Source of the DNA: Arthrobacter globiformis
Lineage (GTDB): Bacteria > Actinomycetota > Actinomycetes > Actinomycetales > Micrococcaceae
DNA: 64,000 bases
Assembly (NCBI RefSeq): GCF_030818015.1
Contig: NZ_JAUSZX010000001.1
Span: 4,588,001-4,652,000 of the forward strand
Direction of reading: 5' to 3'
Positions 26,242-34,139 of the stretch are shown one piece after another. The notes beneath the pieces were generated by a model that made no database searches, was not told the DNA's origin, and saw only the letters and a program-made list of their open reading frames with translations. Position 1 is the stretch's first letter; each line of letters starts with the position of its first letter. Both the position numbers and the translations under genes were made by a program.

Positions 26242-27960
26242 ATGACACTTCAGGATGAACGAACCGCACACCAGCTCCGTGCGCCCGAAGAAGTACTCTC
26301 CAGCGCCGATATGAACGGCGCCTGGGCCACCCGGCACAGCTTCGCCCGCAGCATGCTCCGCCGTGCCGCAGGCCGGGGATGGTCCGTGGCCAGGACCCGC
26401 ATTGAGCTTGACCCTGACGCCCGGGGCACCGCCGTCTACACCGTCGACGCCGAAGGCCGGCAACTGACCTTCATCGCTTTCTGCCGCACTCTGAAAGAAA
26501 GCGAACGCACCGACAGGGTCATCGCCGATGCCTGGGACGTCACCGCCGCCCTCATCGAAGGAGACCTCACGCCCGAGCGCGAAGCTGAACTGCGGCTCAA
26601 CGTCCCCGTCCAGGAACGCGGCCGCGTCGATCCGGACACCATCATCCTGACCCGGGCGAACCGCAGCGCACGCTTCTTCGACTACGTCAGCGACTGCCTG
26701 GCCTCCGGGTCCCAGCCCGACGTCGACGCCATCGGCCCCAGCCCATACCTGATCCGCAGCACCGCGTTCTACGGCAACGGAAAATTCGGGCTCAAGGAAT
26801 TCACGGACATCCCCGCCGACCACCCGCTGGCCGTGCCGTACCGGTCCCAGATGCTCACCGCCTGGCTGCTGCGTGAACTGAGCATGGACATGGTTGAACA
26901 TGTCGCCCGCGCCAAAGCCGCGGCCGCCGGGACGAAAGCCGTCCCGCTGGATGCGGCGTGGGGCCGTTACCTCGGACTGGGCAACGCCACCGGGCTGGGC
27001 ATGGTCCCGTTCGTGATCAACCATCCGGACTACCTTGATGCCTGGTGCCGGCTGCGGGAAATCCCACTCGCCGCCGGACTCGGCCGCAACTACGCACCGG
27101 ATCATCCGGACGTTGCCCGCGTTGGGGAGCTGCTCGCCAAGGCGGACCGCCACCTCGAGGAAAAACACGCACTCAACACCACCCCCTTCCTGCCAACCGA
27201 CGCACTCCGGCCCCAGCTCCGGCAACTCCTTGAAGACCTGCGCTCCCACCAGGCCTCTGCTACCGGACCCGCGCCCGTGCTGGCACGCCTGCACGAGAAG
27301 GCCGCCAACCTCAGTCCCGAGGCCCGGGGGATCTTTGCCTCCATCGTCATTGAACTCGGCACCGACTTCGATGAGGCCGCCGAGTCCCTGCTCAGAGTCG
27401 GCGGCCCCGCACCATTCGAACCGGCCATGCCCTGCTGGGAACTGAAGGAACTGCTGGAAACCAGCTACGCCTGGGCCCGCGGCTACGACTTCACCGATCC
27501 GGAGAGAACCCGGTACTACTGGTTCTCTTCCGCAGCCAACGAAGAACCCCGCCGCGCACTGCGCTCAACCCGGCCCGCGGGCACGGCCGAGCACTGCACA
27601 GATATCGCCCGCCGGATCAATGACCTCGCCGCCGACCTCGAGCAGTTCCCGCCCCACCGCAGCATCGCGGACTTCCTCCTGGCACACCCCGGGCACCGCT
27701 TCGCTGCGGCCCGGGTCCAGCAGACACGGCACTATCTGTACGGGGAGCTGCAGGACAACCTCATCGACGGGGAATTCCTGCCCCTGAGCACCCAGCGCTT
27801 TCAGCTGGCCACATACGGCATGAACAACTTCAGCCCGCAGTCCACGGACTGGCTCCGGGTGACCCTGTTCAGCGGCGCCCCACGTGCGGTGGACATCAAC
27901 CACGGAACGGACGAAGACGACTGGCTGTTCCCCACGGCACCGAAGGGACCCGAACAATGA
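26242..27960 (+). CDS. Unrecognised 572-residue protein of the LysR-linked operon
   Basis: Starts 2 bases after the aldehyde dehydrogenase stop and overlaps the next gene by ATGA, so it is co-translated. Soluble, no signal peptide. Notable segments: RYLGLGNATGLGMVPFVINHPDYL, split as RYLGLGNATGLG and MVPFVINHP (about residues 240-265), YRSQMLTAWLLRELSMDMVE before it, and YGMNNFSPQSTDWLRVTLFSG near the C-terminus. I know no function for it, though its context with a dipeptidase-like protein and RidA seems to recur in proteobacteria. A catabolic enzyme is likely from position. Confidence 0.85.
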   Translation: MTLQDERTAHQLRAPEEVLSSADMNGAWATRHSFARSMLRRAAGRGWSVARTRIELDPDARGTAVYTVDAEGRQLTFIAFCRTLKESERTDRVIADAWDVTAALIEGDLTPEREAELRLNVPVQERGRVDPDTIILTRANRSARFFDYVSDCLASGSQPDVDAIGPSPYLIRSTAFYGNGKFGLKEFTDIPADHPLAVPYRSQMLTAWLLRELSMDMVEHVARAKAAAAGTKAVPLDAAWGRYLGLGNATGLGMVPFVINHPDYLDAWCRLREIPLAAGLGRNYAPDHPDVARVGELLAKADRHLEEKHALNTTPFLPTDALRPQLRQLLEDLRSHQASATGPAPVLARLHEKAANLSPEARGIFASIVIELGTDFDEAAESLLRVGGPAPFEPAMPCWELKELLETSYAWARGYDFTDPERTRYYWFSSAANEEPRRALRSTRPAGTAEHCTDIARRINDLAADLEQFPPHRSIADFLLAHPGHRFAAARVQQTRHYLYGELQDNLIDGEFLPLSTQRFQLATYGMNNFSPQSTDWLRVTLFSGAPRAVDINHGTDEDDWLFPTAPKGPEQ

Positions 27961-28949
27961 GCCTGCACGAGCAGCTGACCGTCGTGGACGGGCTGCAGAT
28001 CAGTAACTGGAGCCGCCCGGTCCTGGAAGAACTGCGCACCGGCGGCGTCAGCGCGGTCAATGCGACCTGCGCCGTCTGGGAAAACGCCGCAGACACCCTC
28101 CGGTCCGTCGGCCAGTGGCTGGAACTCGTCAACCGCAACCCGGACCTGGTGTTCCTCGCCGCAACCGGTGCAGACATCGAAACCGCGAAAGAACAAAACA
28201 GGATCGCCGTGTTCCTCGGGTTCCAGAACACCAGCCCCTTCGAAGACGACTACCGCTACGTTGAACTCTTCCACCGGCTCGGCGTACGGATCGCCCAGCT
28301 GACCTACAACAACCAGAACCTGATCGGCAGCGGCTGCTTCGAAGCCGAAGACGCAGGCCTGACCCGCTACGGGCGGGTGATCGTGGAAGAGATGAACCGG
28401 GTCGGCATGCTCATCGATCTCTCCCATGTCGGATACCGGACCAGCCGCGACGCCATCGAGGCTTCCTCAGTTCCGGTCTCCGTCACCCACTCCAACCCGC
28501 TCTGGTTCTTTGACACACCGCGGAACAAACCCCACGACGTCATCCAGCCCCTCGTGGACCGCGGAGGCGTCATCGGCTGCTGCCTCTACCCCACCGTCAG
28601 CGGCGGTGAACACGTCACCATCGAGAGTTTCTGCACGATGGTTGCCCGCATGGTGGACCAATACGGTCCCACGAGCATCGGGATCGGCAGCGACTGCACC
28701 CGCGGCTGGGACCAGGAATTCGTCGGCTGGCTCCGCAACGGCCGCTGGCAACCAACCGATCCACAGCACGCACCGGCCTGGCCGCTGTGGCCGGACTGGT
28801 TCACAGGCCCGCTGGACTTTCCCCGGCTCACCGACGGCCTCGCAGCGGCAGGCCTCACCGACCACACCATCACCGCTGTGATGGGTGGCAACTGGGCTCG
28901 GCTGTTCACAGAAGTCATGGACACAACAAAGGAACACGCGCATGTCTGA
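27957..28949 (+). CDS. Membrane-dipeptidase-like (peptidase M19 fold) protein lacking the HxD motif
   Basis: 330 residues. The M19 fold is shown by GGVSAVNATCAVWENAADTL, AVFLGFQNTSPFEDD, LTYNNQNLIGSGCFE, GMLIDLSHVGYRT and VTHSNPLWF. The two His of LSH and VTH are kept, but the N-terminal zinc ligands HxD are replaced: the protein reads VVDGLQISNW where dipeptidases have DGHxD. It therefore belongs to a divergent subgroup whose metal site and reaction may differ, for example another amide or ring hydrolysis. Overlaps its neighbours by 4 and 8 bases, so it is fully coupled within the operon. Confidence 0.85.
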   Translation: MSLHEQLTVVDGLQISNWSRPVLEELRTGGVSAVNATCAVWENAADTLRSVGQWLELVNRNPDLVFLAATGADIETAKEQNRIAVFLGFQNTSPFEDDYRYVELFHRLGVRIAQLTYNNQNLIGSGCFEAEDAGLTRYGRVIVEEMNRVGMLIDLSHVGYRTSRDAIEASSVPVSVTHSNPLWFFDTPRNKPHDVIQPLVDRGGVIGCCLYPTVSGGEHVTIESFCTMVARMVDQYGPTSIGIGSDCTRGWDQEFVGWLRNGRWQPTDPQHAPAWPLWPDWFTGPLDFPRLTDGLAAAGLTDHTITAVMGGNWARLFTEVMDTTKEHAHV

Positions 28950-29682
28950 CAGCATCACCGCCTCGGGCTCCGGCGGGCAGCAGACGGCACGCATCATCGC
29001 CGTCCAACCCCGGGAAATCAAGGAAGCGGCCTTCCGGTCCCTCTGCGCCGCCGGGGCTGACCCCGTCGAAGCCCAGGAAGGTGGCCTTGCCGTCCTCCGC
29101 GCCGAAGCCGAAGCGCACGCCGGTCTCCGGCTCCTCGAAGAACTGCTGAACGCAGACTGGACAACACCCACCCGGCCGACAGCGGCCAAGGACTCGTCGT
29201 GGGTGGGCGGCACCCTGCGCGAGCTTGACTGCACCGGCCAACCTGCCCTGCGGACCGCGCTGCAACTCCTGGACCTCGCCGCAGACGCCCCTGACGGTGA
29301 GATGTCCGTGACCCGCACAGCCCAGGCCCGCATCCCCGGACTTCTCTGGAACGACCTGGTGCTCAGACGCACCGCCTCCCTGGGCCGCCGAATCATCATC
29401 GCCACCACCCATGGCGGCGAGGCACGCGACTACGAAGACACCACCAACTACCTCACCGTCCGAAACGGGGCGCTGTCGGCCACCCAAAGCCCGGCGTCGG
29501 AGGCGGTCACCGCCCTCATCCCGCAAACAACGGGCCACGGCACCGTCGTCGTGGTGTTGCCCGAACCGGTCCACACACATCCCGAAACAACCAATATCCC
29601 GCCCAAAGCACTAAAAATGCGTGAGAAAGAATGGCAGAGCATGTACCAGATGTCCCGGAAATACCTGGTGCCGGACGCATGA
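28942..29682 (+). CDS. Unknown protein with DUF3726-like N-terminus
   Basis: 246 residues; ATG 28942 lies within the end of the dipeptidase-like gene. The N-terminal helix pair (REIKEAAFRSLCAAGADPVE, AQEGGLAVLRAEAEAHAGL) resembles DUF3726, a family of unknown function. The C-terminal half has strands and an NYLTVRNGALS segment. No signal peptide. It overlaps the RidA start by ATGA. Probably a pathway protein; the DUF assignment is tentative. Confidence 0.75.
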   Translation: MSDSITASGSGGQQTARIIAVQPREIKEAAFRSLCAAGADPVEAQEGGLAVLRAEAEAHAGLRLLEELLNADWTTPTRPTAAKDSSWVGGTLRELDCTGQPALRTALQLLDLAADAPDGEMSVTRTAQARIPGLLWNDLVLRRTASLGRRIIIATTHGGEARDYEDTTNYLTVRNGALSATQSPASEAVTALIPQTTGHGTVVVVLPEPVHTHPETTNIPPKALKMREKEWQSMYQMSRKYLVPDA

Positions 29683-30059
29683 GCACCATCGCCCGGACCC
29701 AGTTCACCGACGGCAAGCCCCGGCCCTACTCCGCTTCCGCCACAACCGGCGGCATCATCTACCTGTGCGGGCAGATACCGGCGCGCAAAGACGGCACCGT
29801 CGATGCCGACATGGCCGGCCAGGTAACACAGGCCTTCGACAACCTCGAAGCCGCACTCAAGGATGCAGGGTCTAGTCTGTCCCACCTGCTCAAAGTCACC
29901 GTCTTCCTGTCCGACCTTGACGAATTTGATGACTACAACGCCGCCTACCTCACCAGGCTCAGCGGCCACCCACTGCCTCCCAGGACCACCGTCGAGGTGG
30001 CCCGGTTCAGAGGCGAAAAACGCATCGAGATCGATGCGGTCGCAGCCGTGGCAGCCTGA
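29679..30059 (+). CDS. RidA-family (YjgF/Rid) deaminase
   Basis: 126 residues. Rid fold motifs: YSASATTGGIIYLCGQIPA, GQVTQAFDNLEAALKDAG, HLLKVTVFLSDL, YNAAYLTRLSG, PPRTTVEVARF with the conserved Arg-Thr. RidA hydrolyses reactive enamine/imine intermediates; within catabolic operons, paralogues act on pathway-specific enamines. ATG 29679 overlaps the preceding stop. Its presence suggests that the pathway passes through an imine or enamine, fitting a nitrogen-containing substrate. Confidence 0.92.
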   Translation: MSTIARTQFTDGKPRPYSASATTGGIIYLCGQIPARKDGTVDADMAGQVTQAFDNLEAALKDAGSSLSHLLKVTVFLSDLDEFDDYNAAYLTRLSGHPLPPRTTVEVARFRGEKRIEIDAVAAVAA

Positions 30060-30126
30060 CCGCACCCCGGCCACGGATCTATTGGGTTACCAACGTCGCT
30101 TTCCCTCCTCCCAGATCGGAACCACC

Positions 30127-31487
30127 ATGCTTTCCCAAGCGCCAGCACCAGCGTCCCAAATGACCATCGATTCAGCCCCGCTGAACTCCTTCCACAAACG
30201 CCTCACCCTCTTCAGCTCAGGCGGCCCATTCCTCGACGGCTACATCCTCGCCATCATCGGCATCGCCCTCGTCCAAATCATCCCCGCGTGGCAAATGAAC
30301 GACTGGTGGAACGGCCTCATCGGCGCCTCCGCCCTGGTCGGAGTCTTCCTCGGCGGCATCATCTTCGGGAACATCACCGACAAAATCGGCCGCAAGCTCA
30401 TGTACACGATCGACCTCATGGCCATCATCGTGTTCTCTGTCGCCCAGTTCTTCGTTCAGGAACCCTGGCACCTCTTCGTCCTGCGGCTGCTCATCGGCAT
30501 AGCAGTCGGCGCCGACTACCCCATCGCGACCTCCCTCGTCGCTGAGTTCGTCCCTAAGAACTGGCGCGCACGGCTCCTGGGCGGCCTGAACGCCATGTGG
30601 TTCGTCGGCGCCACCGTCGCCGCCTTCGTCGGCTACTGGCTCCTCTCACTCGAAGACGGATGGCGCTGGATGCTGCTGTCATCCGCCGTGCCCGCAGTCC
30701 TGATCCTCATCGCCCGAGCCACCATCCCCGAATCCCCCACTGGCTCGTCGGCAAAGGCCGCCATCAAGAGGCACTGGAGATCCTGAGGAAAACCATCGGC
30801 GAAGGCGCCACCCTGGAAGGCATCACCGCCCACGACCCGGACGCGGCCAAGCTCAGCACCGCCAAGGCCTTCAAACTGGTCCTCACCGGCGGCTACCTCA
30901 ACCGGGTCGTCTTCATCTCCATCTTCTGGACCTGCACCATCGTCACTCTGTTCTCCATCTACGCCTTCGGACCTCAAATTTTGGCCCTGTTCAACCTCCA
31001 GTCCGGCGACGAGGCCAACATCGGCTACGGCCTGATCAACCTGTTCTTCCTCGTCGGCAACATCGTCGCCCTCCTCGTCGTGGACAAACTCGGTCGCCGG
31101 CCCGTCCTGATCTGGGGCTTCACCCTCTCCGGCGTCGGACTCGTTTTCCTCGCCGTCTTCCCCAACGCACCCCTGGCCCTGATCGCCCTGGCCTTCGCCT
31201 TCTACGCCATCTTCAACGGCGGCCCCTCAATCCTGGAATGGATCTACCCCAACGAACTCTTCCCCACCAAAGTGCGGGCCACCGCCGTCGGACTCTGCAC
31301 CGGAACCAGCCGCATCGGCGCCGCCATCGGCACCTTCGCCACCCCCCTGGCCCTAACCCACCTCGGACTCTCCGGCACCATGTGGATCGCCGCAGCCATC
31401 GCACTGCTCGGCGCAGCCGTCAGCTTCTTCATGGCCCCCGAAACCAAAGGCCAGAACCTCGAACAAGCAGCCGCCCTCCACCCCTGA
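30127..31487 (+). pseudogene. MFS transporter (sugar-porter type), frameshifted
   Basis: From ATG 30127 the first six membrane helices include GGPFLDGYILAIIGIALV, the MFS signature DKIGRKL, and FVLRLLIGIAVGADYPI. At C5 (30734-30738) the frame breaks: with six Cs it would read IPESPHWLVGKGRHQEALEIL, the sugar-porter central loop. The second half follows in the shifted frame (VDKLGRRPVLIWGFTLSG, WIYPNELFPTKVRATAVG, FMAPETKGQNLEQ). The restored protein of about 453 residues is normal length. It would import the operon's substrate. One base separates it from being intact, so sequencing error is possible. Confidence 0.88.
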
Positions 31488-31612
31488 CACCACCACCCAC
31501 CAACCCAGCGGAACGGGAGCGACTGTCCTTCCGAGGTCATGCCGCTCCCGGCCGCGCGAGGCGAACCCACTGCATCCACGTCCGCTTCCGCCACCGAAAG
31601 AAAGCAAGAACC

Positions 31613-31840
31613 ATGCGCCCGACAACCCTGACCCTGGAAGTCAGCGGCAAAGACCCCGACACGATCCAAACCAACCTGACCGCCGCCGTCGACACAGCCA
31701 TTACGCAGGCCATGGCCGCGGGAGGTCACGGAATCCTGGTCACCCAGCACACCTACAACGACTTCACCGTCACCCTCCACCCCGACGTGCCGTACGGACA
31801 AACACGCGAGGAACGACGGCTCGACAAAACCCCCGGATAG
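31613..31840 (+). CDS. Small hypothetical protein (75 residues)
   Basis: Starts at ATG 31613, 126 bases after the transporter. It reads LTLEVSGKDPDTIQTNLTAA, then TAITQAMAAGGHGILVTQHT and NDFTVTLHPDVPYGQTREER: a compact beta-alpha-beta pattern. The weak ribosome site (GAAAGAAAGCAAGA) is the main doubt. No family recognised. Composition matches the preceding operon, so it may be its last gene. Confidence 0.6.
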   Translation: MRPTTLTLEVSGKDPDTIQTNLTAAVDTAITQAMAAGGHGILVTQHTYNDFTVTLHPDVPYGQTREERRLDKTPG

Positions 31841-31909
31841 ACAACCCCATCGAGAAAGCCGATCCGCGACTGGCCAGCTAACCCGACAATCCCGGCTGCC
31901 ACCACCAGG

Positions 31910-32182
31910 ATCCTGTCCGAGGAAGTCTTCGGACCGTCGCCCCGATCATCACCTTCGATACCAAGGATGAGGCCCTCCGGCCCGCAAACAGCACCAAATA
32001 CGGTCTCGTGCGTACGTCTTCACCTGGGACCTGAACCGGGGGATCCCCATCGGCGAACGGCTCGAGACCGGCATGCTCGGCCTGAACGCTGGGTCATCTC
32101 AAACGCTGCCGCCCGGTTCGGCTGCGTCAAGCAGTCCGGACTGGGCCGCGAAGGCGGCTTCCAGGGCATCATCGAGGAATAC
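31910..32182 (+). pseudogene. 3' fragment of a GabD-type aldehyde dehydrogenase
   Basis: Across several frames the sequence reads ILSEEVFGP…APIITFDTKDEALR…NSTKYGL…YVFTWDLNRG, ERLETGMLGLN…ISNAAARFG and VKQSGLGREGGFQGIIEEY. That is the last 90 residues of a succinate-semialdehyde-type dehydrogenase, with at least three frameshifts. Compare the intact gene at 51138, which has the same end layout (GLGREGGRLGIEEF). A decayed leftover. Confidence 0.8.
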
Positions 32183-32199
32183 CGTTACGCCCGGCATAG

Positions 32200-32228
32200 A
32201 GCACTTTGGACCAGAACGAGAAACGCCA
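32200..32228 (+). mobile_element. Resolvase N-terminal scrap
   Basis: Encodes STLDQNEKR and, at DNA level, matches the resolvase start at about 7157-7186 closely (GGACCAGAACGAGAAACGCC versus GGATCAGAACGAGAAACGCC). It abuts the aldehyde dehydrogenase fragment. Likely trace of a second resolvase-bearing element that cut the dehydrogenase gene. Confidence 0.5.
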
Positions 32229-32563
32229 TTGCGGTCATACCACTGCTCCAGCCAGGTCTGCATTTGGTTGCAGCCAGCTGAACGTCCCAGATCTCTGAGC
32301 AGAGTCAGATCAGTTCGACGTGTTCGGCGGTGTCGAGGCATTCCTCGGCCTTCCGGACAGCGCCCTTTGAGGACCGATCATGGACTGCATTAAGCGGAGG
32401 ATCCCGCGCCGCGAGCACGCGCTGGCGTCTTCTGCAATGGAAGGCCGGGCCGAGTTCCTCCAGGACGCTTGAACACGCACAGATCCTGGTGATCACAGAA
32501 GAAATGCCGCTCCACAACTTGCATGAAGGGTCCCAAGCACGCTTCGAATCGAGAACCAGTTAG
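32229..32563. other. Stretch without a supportable gene
   Basis: Between the resolvase scrap and the IS256 element. A minus-strand frame ends KAEECLDTAEHVELI and looks protein-like but too short to place. Nothing else seen. Confidence 0.4.
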
Positions 32564-32571
32564 TTTCTTGC

Positions 32572-33892
32572 GGGACTGTCCGATTTTCGGTGGATCCACA
32601 GTTGGCATTTAGTTGATTCTTCCGTCGAAGCTGATGGCGAAGGCATTCAGGGCCGGCTTCCATCGTGCGGCCCATCGTGCCCTGCCTTTGCCGGTCGGGT
32701 CCAGTGCACGGGTGGCGAGATAGAGACATTTCAGGGCCGCCTGCTCGGTGGGGAAATGGCCACGGGCCCTGACCGCGCGCCGGTAGCGGGCGTTGACGGA
32801 TTCGATGGCGTTGGTGCTGCAGATGACCCGACGGATTTCGACGTCGTAGTCCAGGAACGGCACGAACTCGCTCCAGGCGTTTTCCCACAGCCGGGTGATC
32901 GCCGGGTACTGCCGGCCCCATTTGGTCGAGAACTCCACGAATCGCTCCTTCGCCGCGGAAATCTCGTCCCAGTACTGCCGGGCCGCGTAGCGGAAGGTGT
33001 TGCGGATCAGGTGCACGATGCAGGTCTGGACCACCGCCAGGGCCCAGACCGTGGTGATCGCCTCGGGAAGGCCTTTGAGCCCGTCGCAGACCGTGATGCA
33101 GACGTCCTCGACGCCGCGGTTCTTGATCTCGGTCAGCACCGAGAGCCAGTACTTTGCCCCTTCGCCGCCATCCCCAGCCCATAGCCCCAGGATGTCCCGT
33201 TCCCCGTTGACGCTGACACCGATAGCCACGTAAACGGGCCGGTTCGTGACCTGCCCGTCGCGGACCTTGACGTGAATCGCGTCGATGAACACCACCGGGT
33301 AGACCCGGTCCAGCGGCCGGTTCTGCCACTCGGTCATCTCCCCAATGACCTTCTCCGTGATCCGCGAGATGGTGTCCTTGGAGACCCTGGCGCCGAACAC
33401 TTCCGCAAAGTGGGCCGCGATCTCCCCGGTCGTGAGCCCTTTCGCGCTCAGTGACAACACGATCTCGTCAACGCGGTCAGCCGGCGCTGCCGCTTCTTGA
33501 CGATCTGCGGATCGAACGTCGAACCGGTGTCCCGCGGCACGTCGATCTCCACAGTCCCGATCTCCGTCAGCACGGTCTTCGTGCGTGTGCCGTTGCGGGA
33601 GTTCCCGCTCCCGCGCCCGGACACGTCGTGCTTTTCGTATCCCAGGTGTTCGTCCATTTCGGCTTCCAAAGCGGTCTCCAGGACGTTTTTTGTGAGCCGG
33701 TTCAACAGCCCGTCCGGGCCGACGAGGTCGATGCCCTGCTCCCTGGCCTGGGCCAGAAGCTGCTGCGCTAACTCTTGCTGATCCACATCAGTCGCCATGG
33801 GATCCATGGTGTCGCTCATGATCAGTCCTCCCCGCCAGGCAACGCCCGGCGTGTCAGGCCAGCCATGAATCCACCGTTATTCAGACAGTCCC
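32572..33892 (-). mobile_element. IS256-family insertion sequence, complete with ends and target duplication
   Basis: The left end (32572 onward) GGGACTGTCCGATTTTCGG and the right end read inward on the other strand (from 33892) GGGACTGTCTGAATAACGG are imperfect terminal inverted repeats, extending through GTGGATxCA. Flanking TTTCTTGC at 32564-32571 and 33893-33900 is an 8-bp direct repeat, the usual IS256-type target duplication. The element is 1321 bp, a standard size. It contains one transposase gene on the minus strand. The intact target duplication indicates simple transposition without later rearrangement. Confidence 0.9.
32609..33819 (-). pseudogene. IS256-family transposase (mutator type), frameshifted
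   Basis: The N-terminal frame (33819 to about 33470) has LLNRLTKNVLETALEAEMDE, HLGYEKHD and EIDVPRDTGSTFDPQIVKK. A missing C/G near 33472 shifts the frame; the rest continues as LTTGEIAAHFAEVFGARVSK, with catalytic Asp in VVFIDAIHVKV, Asp in VCDGLKGL and Glu in STNAIESVNARYRR. The restored length of about 403 residues is normal. One base short of intact; whether the copy is really dead cannot be judged. Confidence 0.9.
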
Positions 33893-34139
33893 TTTCTTGC
33901 GGGACAGCTGACCAATGTCGGGAGTGAATCAGTCCGGATACAGTGGAATCCAGATTGCTGGAGCGGGGCAGGCGTTCTAGGCATGACCTTCTGTACGAGT
34001 GGGGGCTATGGCATCAGCGGGCAAGCAAGCGTAGCGTCTATTGGAGAATTGGCGGCGACGGCAGCAGCCTGACCTATAGGGCCCGTGGATGCTGGTGTTG
34101 GTTTCGTAGCCGGTGTTGGTTTTCTTGAGGGAGCCCGGG

